Source: Lacinutrix himadriensis
GTDB lineage: Bacteria > Bacteroidota > Bacteroidia > Flavobacteriales > Flavobacteriaceae
Assembly (NCBI RefSeq): GCF_001418105.1
Contig: NZ_LIQI01000022.1
Location: 248,001-312,000, forward strand
Direction: 5' to 3'
Length of the DNA stretch: 64,000 nucleotides
The notes beneath the pieces were generated by a model. It worked only from the letters and a program-made list of their open reading frames with translations, had not been told where the DNA came from and searched no databases. Positions 1 to 8,929 of this stretch are shown one piece after another (position 1 is the stretch's first letter; each line of letters opens with the position of its first letter). The position numbers and the translations under genes are program-made.

Positions 1-495
1 TCCTGTTGTATTTAACAAGGTTGTTAGTTCCTTTTCATTCCCATGAACAGCAATTTCCATTAAAAAATGATCATCTGTTGTTCTAGGATCTGGATTTTCT
101 GCTTTTTTAAATGGCCACATTCTACTACGTAAATAAAATGTAATTACCATTAAGTGTGCTGCAAAGAATACCGTTAACTCAAACATAATTGGCACGAATG
201 CTGGCATGTTTTCAATATAGCTAAAACTTGGTTTTCCACCAATATTTTGTGGCCAGTCTTCAATCATAATGAAATTCATCATTAAGGTTGCTACTGCTAA
301 ACCAACACATCCATACATGAAGGATGCAATTGCTATTCTTGTTGGAGCTAATCCCATTGCCTTGTCTAGTCCGTGAACTGGAAAAGGGGTATATATTTCT
401 TCAATGTGATACCTTTCGGCTTTAACGGCCTTTACGGCATTCATTAACACATCGTCGTCTGTATAAATAGCGTGAATTACTTTTGAAGCTTCCAT
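1..495 (-). CDS. actD: Alternative complex III subunit ActD (DUF3341), partial
   Basis: The visible 165 codons start at the ATG complementary to 493-495 and run off the left edge without a stop, so the C-terminus is missing. The protein begins MEASKVIHAIYTDDD, has an Ala/Gly-rich hydrophobic segment around residues 50-75 and a second one around 105-125. This is the layout of DUF3341 (ActD), a small membrane subunit of the quinol:electron-acceptor oxidoreductase called alternative complex III. It starts 9 bases after the actC stop in the same operon, which strongly supports the call. In the family ActD anchors to the NrfD-like subunits; it carries no cofactor motif here. ActE/ActF would be expected beyond the window. 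Confidence 0.85.
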   Translation of the reverse strand, partial: MEASKVIHAIYTDDDVLMNAVKAVKAERYHIEEIYTPFPVHGLDKAMGLAPTRIAIASFMYGCVGLAVATLMMNFIMIEDWPQNIGGKPSFSYIENMPAFVPIMFELTVFFAAHLMVITFYLRSRMWPFKKAENPDPRTTDDHFLMEIAVHGNEKELTTLLNTTG

Positions 496-504
496 ATGCT
501 ACTT

Positions 505-2250
505 TTAGTTTATTAGTTGTTTAGCTTGTCCTGCCCAATCGTCGCGTTCTGCTCTTCCTGGGAATGATTCTGTAATAGAATCTAACAAGTCATATTCATT
601 TTTAGTCATCTTACTTACTTGTAAGAACGTATAAATACCAATGCTATTTAATACTTCTTCCATTTTTGGTCCAACACCATTAATCTTTTTAAGATCATCT
701 GCTGTTTGTGTATTCGGATCAAAAGTTCCTATAGTACCCAAAAGGTTTGTTACTCTACTTGAATTATCTTCAGCTGAAGTATCTACTACTTTCTTTACTT
801 TAGGTTTAGAAGCTGTAACTGGTTTTTCAGATGTTCTAGAATCTGCTCCTGTTCCAACTAGGCTATCTCCTCTTTCTCTAATTTTCTTATAACGTTCACC
901 AGAAGATTTTAAAATTGTTTTAACCTCTGCTTGTGCAATTACTGGGAAAGTTCTTGAGTATAATAAGAATAATACAAAGAAGAACCCTATAGTACCAATG
1001 AATATTCCTATATCTACAAATGTAGGAGAGAACATTGTCCATGATGATGGTAAGTAATCTCTATGTAATGATGTTACAATAATTACGAAACGTTCAAACC
1101 ACATACCAATGTTTACCACAATAGATATAAAGAATGAGAACATAATACTTGTTCTTAGTTTTTTAAACCACATGAACTGCGGAGAAATAACATTACATGT
1201 CATCATTGACCAATATGCCCACCAGTAAGGTCCTGTTGCTCTATTTAAGAATGCAAATTGTTCATATTCAACACCAGAATACCAAGCAATAAATAACTCT
1301 GTTATATATGCTACACCAACAATAGAACCTGTAATCATAATTACAATGTTCATTAACTCGATATGTTGTACTGTAATATAGTCTTCAAGGTTACATACTT
1401 TTCTCATAATAATAAGAAGTGTATTTACCATTGCGAATCCTGAGAATACTGCTCCTGCAACAAAGTAAGGAGGAAAAATAGTAGTATGCCAACCTGGAAT
1501 AACAGATGTTGCGAAATCAAAAGATACAATCGTGTGTACAGAAAGTACTAAAGGAGTTGCTAAACCAGCAAGTACTAAAGATACTTCTTCAAAACGTTGC
1601 CAATCTTTTGCACGTCCAGACCAACCAAAACTTAGTAAAGCATAGATCTTCTTTTGAAAAGGTCTTGTTGCTCTATCTCTAATCATTGCGAAATCTGGTA
1701 ATAAACCTGTCCACCAGAAAACTAACGATACAGATAAATACGTAGAAATTGCAAATACATCCCAAAGTAATGGGGAGTTAAAGTTTACCCATAGAGATCC
1801 AAATTGATTTGGTATTGGTAATACCCAATATCCTAACCATGGTCTTCCCATGTGTATAATTGGAAATAATCCTGCTTGAACCACTGAGAAAATTGTCATT
1901 GCTTCTGCAGAACGGTTAATTGCCATTCTCCATTTTTGACGGAAAAGTAGTAGTACTGCAGAAATAAGTGTTCCTGCGTGACCGATACCTACCCACCAAA
2001 CAAAGTTAGTAATATCCCAAGCCCAACCAACGGTCTTGTTTAGACCCCAAGTTCCAATACCTGTAGATACGGTGTAAAGTATACATCCAATTCCCCAAAG
2101 AAAAGCTACTAATGCAATAGAAAATACTATCCACCATTGCTTATTTGCTGTACCTTCTATAGGTCTTGCCACATCCACAGTAACATCGTGGTATGATTTT
2201 TCACCTGTAACTAAAGGTCTTCTAATAGGTGCTTCGTAATGAGACGCCAT
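505..2250 (-). CDS. actC: Alternative complex III integral membrane subunit ActC (NrfD/PsrC family)
   Basis: 581 aa. Residues about 40-450 hold the run of hydrophobic helices of an NrfD/polysulfide-reductase-like quinol-interacting membrane subunit, with typical pieces such as GIGHAGTLISAVLLL and PYFVAGAVFSGFAMV. In alternative complex III this subunit oxidises the quinol pool and works with ActB on the periplasmic side. It lies 30 bases after actB and 9 before actD, so co-transcription is very likely. Unusually, after the last helix there is a hydrophilic tail of about 110 residues that is Lys/Ser/Thr-rich and ends in a segment with DLKKINGVGPKMEEVL. That resembles a small helix-hairpin-helix fold of the 'predicted flap endonuclease-like 5' domain' kind. 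The membrane call is secure; the role of the tail is unknown. Confidence 0.93.
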   Translation of the reverse strand: MASHYEAPIRRPLVTGEKSYHDVTVDVARPIEGTANKQWWIVFSIALVAFLWGIGCILYTVSTGIGTWGLNKTVGWAWDITNFVWWVGIGHAGTLISAVLLLFRQKWRMAINRSAEAMTIFSVVQAGLFPIIHMGRPWLGYWVLPIPNQFGSLWVNFNSPLLWDVFAISTYLSVSLVFWWTGLLPDFAMIRDRATRPFQKKIYALLSFGWSGRAKDWQRFEEVSLVLAGLATPLVLSVHTIVSFDFATSVIPGWHTTIFPPYFVAGAVFSGFAMVNTLLIIMRKVCNLEDYITVQHIELMNIVIMITGSIVGVAYITELFIAWYSGVEYEQFAFLNRATGPYWWAYWSMMTCNVISPQFMWFKKLRTSIMFSFFISIVVNIGMWFERFVIIVTSLHRDYLPSSWTMFSPTFVDIGIFIGTIGFFFVLFLLYSRTFPVIAQAEVKTILKSSGERYKKIRERGDSLVGTGADSRTSEKPVTASKPKVKKVVDTSAEDNSSRVTNLLGTIGTFDPNTQTADDLKKINGVGPKMEEVLNSIGIYTFLQVSKMTKNEYDLLDSITESFPGRAERDDWAGQAKQLIN

Positions 2251-2280
2251 AATGCTTTATAATTGATTCTTAATTAATTT

Positions 2281-5200
2281 TTATGCTTCGGTTGTATTTC
2301 TCACTTTAGTATGGTACTGCACGTTAGGCTTAGTTCCAACACTTTCTAATAAGTGATACATACGGTTATCTTCTAAAAGTTCTGCAACTTTAGATTCTTT
2401 ATCATTGATATCTCCAAATACCATTGCTCCACTACTACATGCAGCTGAACAAGCCGTTTGGAATTCACCATCTTTAATTTCACGTCCATCACGTTTTGCG
2501 TCTAAAATGGTTTTTTGTGTTTTTTGAATACACATAGAACATTTTTCCATCACACCACGAGAACGAACAACAACATCTGGGTTTAATACCATACGTCCTA
2601 AATCATCATTCATGTGATAATCAAACTCATCGTTACCATTATACAAGAACCAGTTAAAACGACGTACTTTATACGGACAGTTGTTTGCACAATATCTTGT
2701 ACCTACACAACGGTTATACGCCATGTGGTTTTGACCTTGACGACCATGAGATGTTGCAGCAACTGGACAAACAGTTTCACAAGGTGCATGGTTACAATGT
2801 TGACACATTACTGGTTGAAAAGCTACCTGAGGATTATCTGAAGCATGCTCCAATTCTCCAAATTCACTTAATGAACTACTTAGACCAGATATATTATCTT
2901 TCTTTTCGTTATCTCCTGCAAAAGTAGTTTCCGAAGAATAATATCTATCAATACGCAACCAGTGCATATCACGACTACGTCTTATTTCTTCTTTACCTAC
3001 AACTGGCACATTGTTTTCTGCGTGACATGCAATAACACATGCTCCACAACCTGTACAAGCATTTAAATCAATAGATAAGTTAAAGTGATGTCCGATAGAA
3101 CGATCAAACTCATCCCAAAGATCTGCATCTTTTGAGGTTACTGGAATTTCATCATGGTTATAAGAAACAACAGGAACTGCATTCCAGTGTTTTTTATCTT
3201 TCGTATTAAATACTTCTAAAGTTGTTTCCTTTATAATATCTCCACGTCCCATTAATGTATTGTGTAATTGTACACAAGCAAACTCATGCTCTCCTGGTAC
3301 AATCTTTAAAGACACATCACTTTGAACCGTATTAAAGTCTTGGTAAAAAGGGAATGCATTCTTACCCGTTTGCATTTCTTCTTTTAATCCGTTTTTACGT
3401 CCAAAACCAAAAGACATTCCTAAAGAACCAACAGCTTGACCTGGTTGAATAATTACTGGAAGAACTTCGGCAACACCATTAACGGTTAATTCTACTAAAC
3501 TAGAGTTTAAACCACCTGTAGCAACATGCCAGTTTTTAACACCAAATTTCTCGGCATCTTTAGCAGACATGGTTAAGTAGTTATCCCAAGTTGTTCTTGT
3601 AATAGGATCAGGAAACTCTTGTAACCAAGGATTGTTGGCTTGTTGACCATCTCCCATTCCTACTTTAGAATATAAAGTTAATTCTAATGGAGACGTTTTA
3701 GCTGAAGCTGCTAGAGCTCTTGCTGCATCACCACCAGACTTAGCAGATATTCCTACAGAACTAGCGCTTGATGTGGTAGTAGAAGAGGTAGTACTTGTAA
3801 ACGTATCTTTATCTTCTTCTTTTAAACCAACTCCAACAGCAGCATCATGAATGACACCACCAACCCAAGTTCTATCTTTTTTATCGTTTAATTCTGTAGA
3901 AGTCGTATGTAAAGTATTCGATGAAGCACCATTTGCTCCTCCAAGAGTTGATCCAGTAACAAAAACACCATCATGTAATGCTTTGTTAAAAGAACCGCCA
4001 CTTACGATTCTAGACTTCCAATTTTGTTTAATATAATCATGAAAAGATACTTCACTTCCTGTCCACTTTAACAAAGTGTCTTGAAATTGTCTAGTATCAA
4101 ACAAAGGACGAATTGTTGGTTGCATTAAAGCGAATTGTCCTTTTTTCATTTCTACATCTCCCCAAGATTCTAAATAGTGAGGTGCTGCTGCAACATACGT
4201 TGAAGCTGTAGCTGTTTCGTCTGCTTTCATTGAAAAACAAACAGAAACTAAATCTTTATTATTTAATCCTTCAGCAAAATCTGAAGCATTTGGTAAGGTA
4301 TATAATGGATTTACTCCACTCATAATTAAAGCACCAACTTTACCTGCTTTCATATCAGCAACTAAAGCATTTACTGCTTTATCATTTCCTTGTCTTGTTT
4401 TTATTGGCGAAGTAGTATCGAAAGCTTTAGAGTTTAAAGCTTCGTTTATTTCTAAAACTACTGTTTGCGCATCTACATCTTGTAAACCAGTTACAACAAC
4501 TCCGTTTCTTCTCGCTTTTTTAAGCTGAGAAGCTGCTTGACGAATTGCTTTATCCGTTGCTTCTGGTAAGGTTCCTGAAACAGAACCACCAACCACATAA
4601 GAATAAAGTTTCGCTAAAGCTACTTTTTGTAAGCTTGGTGTTAAAGGAATACGTTTATCTGCATTTGCTCCAGATAAAGACATATTAGACTCTATTTGAA
4701 TATGACGAGACATTTTTCCATGTGTTGGAATTTTGTTCTTCGCATATCCAGAATCAAAACCTCCACCTTGCCAATCTCCTAAAAAGTCAGCACCAACAGA
4801 AACAATGGTCATTGCTTTAGAGAAATCATAATTTGCTAAGGCACGTTCACCATACTTCGCTTGGTAAGCATCTAATGCAGCTGATTCTGAAACAGCATCA
4901 TAAACTACATGACGAACATTACCATACTTTGATGTAAACTCTGAAATTAATTTTGAAGTTGACGGACTTGCAAAAGTTTGTGTTAATAAAACGATGTCTT
5001 TACCAGAACCTTTAACAGCTTCTAGTTTTTGCATCATTGCATTATCAAGTTCTGTCCATGAAATAGCATTTTCGCCTTGCATTGGACCTTGAACTCTTAA
5101 ACTATCATACAATCCTAAAACCGAAGCATTAACTCTAGCATTAGCACTTCCATTAGAAGGAGCCATGGTATTGTTTTCGATTTTAATAGGACGACCTTCG

Positions 5201-5541
5201 CGAGTTTTAACTAAAACAGATGCAAAATCAAATCCATTTGCAATGGTAGTTGCATAGTAGTTTGCTACTCCAGGAATAATTTCTTCTGGTTGCACTACAT
5301 AAGGAATCGATTTAATAACTGGTCCTTCACAGGCAGCAAGAGATGCTGCTGCTGTACTAAAACCAACATATTTTAAGAAATCACGACGTGTAGTTGAAGA
5401 AGACTCTAAAGTGTCTTTATCTCCTAAAAATTCGTCTGTAGGAATTTCTTCAACAAATTCGTTTTGTTTTAGCGTCTCAACAATAGAGCTATTTTCGTTT
5501 AGCTCCTCAACACTTTTCCAGTATTTCTTGTTTGATGACAT
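2281..5541 (-). CDS. actB: Alternative complex III subunit ActB (molybdopterin oxidoreductase-like, iron-sulfur)
   Basis: 1086 aa. The N-terminus has a Tat motif (TRRDFLKYVG, Arg52-Arg53) and an AAC lipobox with Cys71, preceded by about 50 extra residues. This is the 'TAT-variant-translocated' arrangement typical of this subunit. The middle part resembles the large subunit of molybdopterin oxidoreductases; in the family this domain has lost the cofactor. A low-complexity Ser/Thr stretch occurs around residues 585-605. The C-terminal third is a ferredoxin-like domain with clusters CTGCGACVIAC, CQHCNHAPCETVCP, CVGTRYCANNCP and CSMC...CSAAC, enough for several FeS centres carrying electrons from quinol to ActA. 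It follows actA by 77 bases on the same strand. Start at 5541 fits the conserved N-terminus. Confidence 0.95.
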   Translation of the reverse strand: MSSNKKYWKSVEELNENSSIVETLKQNEFVEEIPTDEFLGDKDTLESSSTTRRDFLKYVGFSTAAASLAACEGPVIKSIPYVVQPEEIIPGVANYYATTIANGFDFASVLVKTREGRPIKIENNTMAPSNGSANARVNASVLGLYDSLRVQGPMQGENAISWTELDNAMMQKLEAVKGSGKDIVLLTQTFASPSTSKLISEFTSKYGNVRHVVYDAVSESAALDAYQAKYGERALANYDFSKAMTIVSVGADFLGDWQGGGFDSGYAKNKIPTHGKMSRHIQIESNMSLSGANADKRIPLTPSLQKVALAKLYSYVVGGSVSGTLPEATDKAIRQAASQLKKARRNGVVVTGLQDVDAQTVVLEINEALNSKAFDTTSPIKTRQGNDKAVNALVADMKAGKVGALIMSGVNPLYTLPNASDFAEGLNNKDLVSVCFSMKADETATASTYVAAAPHYLESWGDVEMKKGQFALMQPTIRPLFDTRQFQDTLLKWTGSEVSFHDYIKQNWKSRIVSGGSFNKALHDGVFVTGSTLGGANGASSNTLHTTSTELNDKKDRTWVGGVIHDAAVGVGLKEEDKDTFTSTTSSTTTSSASSVGISAKSGGDAARALAASAKTSPLELTLYSKVGMGDGQQANNPWLQEFPDPITRTTWDNYLTMSAKDAEKFGVKNWHVATGGLNSSLVELTVNGVAEVLPVIIQPGQAVGSLGMSFGFGRKNGLKEEMQTGKNAFPFYQDFNTVQSDVSLKIVPGEHEFACVQLHNTLMGRGDIIKETTLEVFNTKDKKHWNAVPVVSYNHDEIPVTSKDADLWDEFDRSIGHHFNLSIDLNACTGCGACVIACHAENNVPVVGKEEIRRSRDMHWLRIDRYYSSETTFAGDNEKKDNISGLSSSLSEFGELEHASDNPQVAFQPVMCQHCNHAPCETVCPVAATSHGRQGQNHMAYNRCVGTRYCANNCPYKVRRFNWFLYNGNDEFDYHMNDDLGRMVLNPDVVVRSRGVMEKCSMCIQKTQKTILDAKRDGREIKDGEFQTACSAACSSGAMVFGDINDKESKVAELLEDNRMYHLLESVGTKPNVQYHTKVRNTTEA

Positions 5542-5582
5542 ATTATATAATTGAATTACTTCTTATTAATTATTTTTAAAAT

Positions 5583-5601
5583 TTTTCCGCGAAAGCGAAA
5601 A
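5583..5601. repeat. Small palindrome between actA and actB
   Basis: The sequence TTTTCCGCGAAAGCGAAAA can fold into a short hairpin with a CGC/GCG core. It lies in the 77-base gap between actA and actB, so it would be within the operon transcript. A role in mRNA stability or relative expression is only a guess. Confidence 0.35.
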
Positions 5602-5618
5602 GGAAAACTACTGTATTA

Positions 5619-6959
5619 TTAGTAGTGACATTTACCACATTCTAATCCACCCATTTGCGCTGCAGTTAACTGCTCAACACCATATTTCTTAGATAGTTCT
5701 TCGTGAATTTTTGTATAGTAAGCGTTGTCTTTAACTTTTACGTTTGTTTCTCTGTGACAGTTAATACACCAACCCATTGTTAATGGTGCATGTTGGTACA
5801 TAATCTCCATTTCTTCAACAGGACCGTGACATGTTTGACATTCTAACCCTGCAACCGTTACGTGTTGTGAGTGATTAAAGTATGCAAAATCAGGTAAGTT
5901 ATGAATACGTATCCATTTTACTGGTTGTGGATTCCCTGAATATTTTTGATCTGCATCATTCCAACCGGATGCTGCATATAATTTCTGGATTTCTCCATCG
6001 TAAAACTCTTTAGTATATTCTGCAGATGTTTCTCCAGTATATTCATAAACAGATTTATGACAGTTCATACAAACATTTAAGGAAGGAATACCTGATGTCT
6101 TACTTACTCTAGCAGAAGAGTGACAGTATTTACAATCGATACCGTTATCTCCAGCGTGAATTTTATGTGAAAAATGTATTGGTTGTACCGGTTGGTACCC
6201 TTGATCTACACCTACTTGCATAAAAAAGCCATAAACAAAATAGCCACTAGCTAATAAAAAGAAGATAGCAGTAACCAATACTAAGAATTGGTTTTGTGCA
6301 AATGCTTTCCATAACGGAACACTTTTATCTTTAGCAGCAACATCTACTCCTTTAGCATCGGCAAATCTGCGAAGCGTTTTGTTTACTAAAACTAATGCTA
6401 ATGCTAAAAGACCAAACAATACAGCTAGGGCTCCTAGAATTAACTTATTAGAAACAGTATCTCCACTTCCTGAAGCTGGAGTCATTCCTACTTGCGTAGA
6501 TGCTCCTTGCGCTGGCGCCTTTGCTTCTTCAGCAGTATATGCTAAAATATTATCAATATCTTCATCTGACAATTGAGGGAAGGCAGTCATTGCAGCTCCT
6601 CCAAACTCATTGTAAATCTTGTTTGCGTATGCATCTCCAGACTTAATTACTCCTGAACTATTACGAATCCATGCAGCAAGCCATGCTTTATCTAAACCTT
6701 CATCATCTGACAAACGTTGCTCTACATTACGTAAAGCTGGCCCGGTCATTTTCTTGTCTAACTTATGACAAGCAGCACAATTTGCATTAAATAAAGATTT
6801 ACCCTTTGCTGGATCACCTTCTTGAGCAGAAAGCGCCATGGAAAACGTTAGTAAGATAATTAAGCTTAAACGAAGAATAGTTGCACTTAATTTACGGTGA
6901 ATCACCTGTTTCATATTATTTGTTGAATTAACTTCTAAACTTTGGTATGGTTTTTTCAT
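5619..6959 (-). CDS. actA: Multihaem cytochrome c subunit ActA, fused to a monohaem cytochrome c domain
   Basis: 446 aa with six CxxCH haem sites. One (CAACH, residues 61-65) lies in an N-terminal class I cytochrome c domain that includes the later TAFPQLSDEDIDNILAY segment. Five (CKYCH, CMNCH, CQTCH, CINCH, CGKCH) lie in the C-terminal half. Two hydrophobic helices (about 175-195 and 220-245) separate the two parts. The C-terminal part is the ActA pentahaem subunit of alternative complex III; the N-terminal monohaem domain resembles ActE-type cytochromes. The first 15 codons look non-native: Met16 (MKQVIHRKLSATIL...) begins a better signal peptide ending at ALSAQ, so the start at 6914 is equally plausible. 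It is the first gene of the act operon, with a candidate promoter just upstream. Confidence 0.92.
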   Translation of the reverse strand: MKKPYQSLEVNSTNNMKQVIHRKLSATILRLSLIILLTFSMALSAQEGDPAKGKSLFNANCAACHKLDKKMTGPALRNVEQRLSDDEGLDKAWLAAWIRNSSGVIKSGDAYANKIYNEFGGAAMTAFPQLSDEDIDNILAYTAEEAKAPAQGASTQVGMTPASGSGDTVSNKLILGALAVLFGLLALALVLVNKTLRRFADAKGVDVAAKDKSVPLWKAFAQNQFLVLVTAIFFLLASGYFVYGFFMQVGVDQGYQPVQPIHFSHKIHAGDNGIDCKYCHSSARVSKTSGIPSLNVCMNCHKSVYEYTGETSAEYTKEFYDGEIQKLYAASGWNDADQKYSGNPQPVKWIRIHNLPDFAYFNHSQHVTVAGLECQTCHGPVEEMEIMYQHAPLTMGWCINCHRETNVKVKDNAYYTKIHEELSKKYGVEQLTAAQMGGLECGKCHY

Positions 6960-6995
6960 TTACTAAAAGAAAAAATACAGTTATAAAATCTCAAG

Positions 6996-7003
6996 CAAAA
7001 GTA
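6996..7003 (-). promoter_or_regulatory. Candidate -7 box of the act operon
   Basis: On the minus strand the sequence reads TACTTTTG, matching the Bacteroidetes -7 consensus TAnnTTTG. Nineteen bases further upstream is TTTC, one mismatch from the TTTG -33 box. It lies 37 bases before the actA start at 6959. Confidence 0.4.
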
Positions 7004-7101
7004 ATATTAAAAGTCGATTTTAGAAATGTTAGGGAAGTGTTAATTGCTAATTTAGAGAAATTCTAAATAATAAAACAGCTAACTATTTAGTTTAGAACAT
7101 T

Positions 7102-7109
7102 TACATTTG
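7102..7109 (+). promoter_or_regulatory. Candidate -7 box of the SPOR-domain gene
   Basis: TACATTTG matches the TAnnTTTG consensus and ends 18 bases before the start codon at 7128. I see no clear -33 TTTG at the right distance. Confidence 0.35.
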
Positions 7110-7127
7110 CATTAAACAGTCTGAAAA

Positions 7128-7526
7128 ATGAAATTATTAAAAATAAAGCAAACCATTCTTTACACATTTATAACATTTGCATTTACAGGTATTTGTAATG
7201 CACAACAAGGCACTGTAATTGTGAATCAAGATACAGAAATCACGGAATTATTAGCGCTCAAAAAAGAAATAAACACCAATGAAGACGCTAGTGACCGATA
7301 TAAAATACAGATTTATTCTGGACGAAGAACTACCGCAGAAAGCAACCAAACCGATTTTAAAGGTAATTATTCGCAATGGTCTAGTAAATTAGTTTACGAA
7401 ACACCAAACTATAAAGTATGGATTGGTAGTTTTAGAACTAGATTAGAAGCAGAAAGAGCTTTATTGAAAGTAAAAAAGAAATTCCCAAATGCTTTTCTTT
7501 TTAAACCTAAAAAGAAGAAAGAGTAA
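7128..7526 (+). CDS. Secreted SPOR-domain protein
   Basis: 132 aa. An N-terminal hydrophobic stretch (about residues 10-23, ending GICNAQ) is a signal peptide. The C-terminal part (about 55-130) has the SPOR pattern: SDRYKIQIYSG at the first strand, then a Trp/Tyr-rich middle, then YKVWIGSFRTRLEAERALLKVKKKFPNAFLF. SPOR domains bind peptidoglycan glycan strands stripped of side chains, usually at division sites. The protein ends in a very basic tail (KPKKKKE). It is a single-gene unit with a -7 box upstream and a strong terminator downstream, divergent from the act operon. The actual role in this organism is not shown by the sequence. Confidence 0.8.
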   Translation: MKLLKIKQTILYTFITFAFTGICNAQQGTVIVNQDTEITELLALKKEINTNEDASDRYKIQIYSGRRTTAESNQTDFKGNYSQWSSKLVYETPNYKVWIGSFRTRLEAERALLKVKKKFPNAFLFKPKKKKE

Positions 7527-7530
7527 GGAT

Positions 7531-7572
7531 AAAAAAGAAAAAGCGACCAATGGTCGCTTTTTCTTTTTTATA
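7531..7572 (+). terminator. Intrinsic terminator after the SPOR gene
   Basis: A-rich arm, stem GCGACCA/TGGTCGC, then a T-rich run, starting 4 bases after the stop codon at 7526. The core stem is the same as in the infB terminator at 8882-8911. Confidence 0.8.
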
Positions 7573-7585
7573 TAAAATCAATTTT

Positions 7586-8267
7586 TTATTCTTTAACTAC
7601 TTTTTTAATTACTTCTTTCCCATCAATTTTAAAGGCAACAAAGTAAATACCTGTATTAAGTTTAGAAACATCAACAGCACGTGAATTACTAGTATCAATA
7701 ACGAGTTCTCCTAAAACATTATAAAAGGAAACAGTATCTATATTTGCATTAACATGCTTTATGAAAAGTGTTTGTTTACCGGATTAGGATACATGCTAAT
7801 GGTATGTTCTATTACTACATCTGCAACACGAAGCGTCATGTCTTGTACATCTCCTGTTAAACTATTAATTACACCACAAAGCGATTGTGTTACATTAGTA
7901 TCTTCTACCCAAGTACCTAAAGTTAAACTTGGAGGATTTAGCATTGATGCTTCGGTATTATAATACAATACATAGGTATTTAAAAAGGTACCATCTCCAT
8001 CATCTGCTAAAATTTCCCAACGAGAATTAGTGGCATTCCAAGCAATTTGAAATTCGCAATTCCTCCACAAGGGGAATTTTCATCTACAGGATTGGTTTAT
8101 AAAGTATTTCTCCCAGTTACATCCAATGTGTTTTGATTAAATGTGAAGTCTTCTGTTTCTATTAATGAATGATATGCATTAAGTATAGTTGCTTGCGATA
8201 AAACGCTTGTACAAATCATAATAAAAAACATAGTTAAAATGTTTGTTACTTGTTTCTTAAACCACAT
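7586..8267 (-). pseudogene. Decayed secreted protein with T9SS type A tail
   Basis: Read from the ATG at 8267, the frame begins MWFKKQVTNILTMFFIMIC with a signal peptide ending near VLSQA. It hits a stop after about 55 codons (near 8098) and then shifts frame near 8050-8065. It continues as FQIAWNATNSRWEILADDGDG through DVVIEHTISMYPNPVNK and shifts again near 7760, finishing NIDTVSFYNVLGELVID...GIYFVAFKIDGKEVIKKV. The YPNPV motif and the final strands are a T9SS type A sorting domain. The central part (Trp-rich, WEILADDGDG, ending in an SLCGV segment) resembles the body of flavobacterial secreted proteins of unknown function. At least two frameshifts and one stop make expression of the full protein impossible unless the sequence contains errors. 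Confidence 0.75.
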
Positions 8268-8268
8268 T

Positions 8269-8865
8269 TTAATTTGGTGAAGGAAAAGTACCAGTTATGG
8301 CTATAATAAATGTAACGGTTTGATATGGTTGCATAATATTTACTGCAAGATTACTTCCGGTATTACCTATCATACAAAAGTTCATTGTAGTGGCTTCCCC
8401 TCCTGCTGCATATTCTTTATCTAGTAGTTTTATATCTGCAGGATAGTTGTTTTCTGGCGAAGAAGTATCTCCTACTCCTACCACTGCATTAAAAGCATTA
8501 CTATGTGCTGGTAAATCACCTACGTTTAGATAAACAGCATCCGTACCTACACCTTGTTGGTAGTTTTGCAAACCAGGACCTTGTCCATAATGCATTGGTA
8601 CAGGACCTCTTAAATCTGGCAGATTAAATGTTGTTTCACCATCTCCTCCATACATGGTCCCTAAAAGCGAAAATAAAGCTAAGTTTTGAGCTATTGCATT
8701 GATTACTCTTGACACTTTGCCCAACCTACAGGCGTAAATTTTCCAGCAAACATTCTTATTTCACCAAGAAATGGTTCTTGTGCATTTGTTATATTACAAA
8801 AAACTAGGGATAGTACTAAACATAAAATTGTAATTAGCTTCTCAAAGAACGAGAAAATCTATTTA
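8269..8865 (-). pseudogene. Decayed phage-tail-collar-like secreted protein
   Basis: The intact part (8269-8724) encodes TMYGGDGETTFNLPDLRG followed by PMHYGQGPGL and an SPENNYPA segment. These are hallmarks of the tail-collar / microcystin-dependent-protein family, which bacteria often use as small secreted proteins. Upstream in another frame is the missing front: a signal peptide (LVFCNITNA) followed by QEPFLGEIRMFAGKFTPVGWA. The two parts are joined by a frameshift near 8715-8725. No ATG exists in the correct frame at the beginning, so the start codon is also lost. The family normally ends with the INIMQPYQTVTFIIAITG type of segment, which is present. It lies next to the decayed T9SS gene on the same strand. 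Confidence 0.75.
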
Positions 8866-8881
8866 CAACAAAAATTTAAAC

Positions 8882-8911
8882 AAAAAAAAAGCGACCTATT
8901 GGTCGCTTTTT
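8882..8911 (-). terminator. Terminator of the rimP-nusA-infB operon
   Basis: On the minus strand the stem GCGACC/GGTCGC (loop of four) is followed by nine T residues, 19 bases after the infB stop. Runs of A and T on both sides would let it work in both directions. Confidence 0.8.
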
Positions 8912-8929
8912 CATTTTATATAATAGAAA

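Noticed and set aside
8269-8865. Prophage tail gene
   Set aside because: The collar-like protein has a signal peptide and no phage genes around it; secreted bacterial versions are common.
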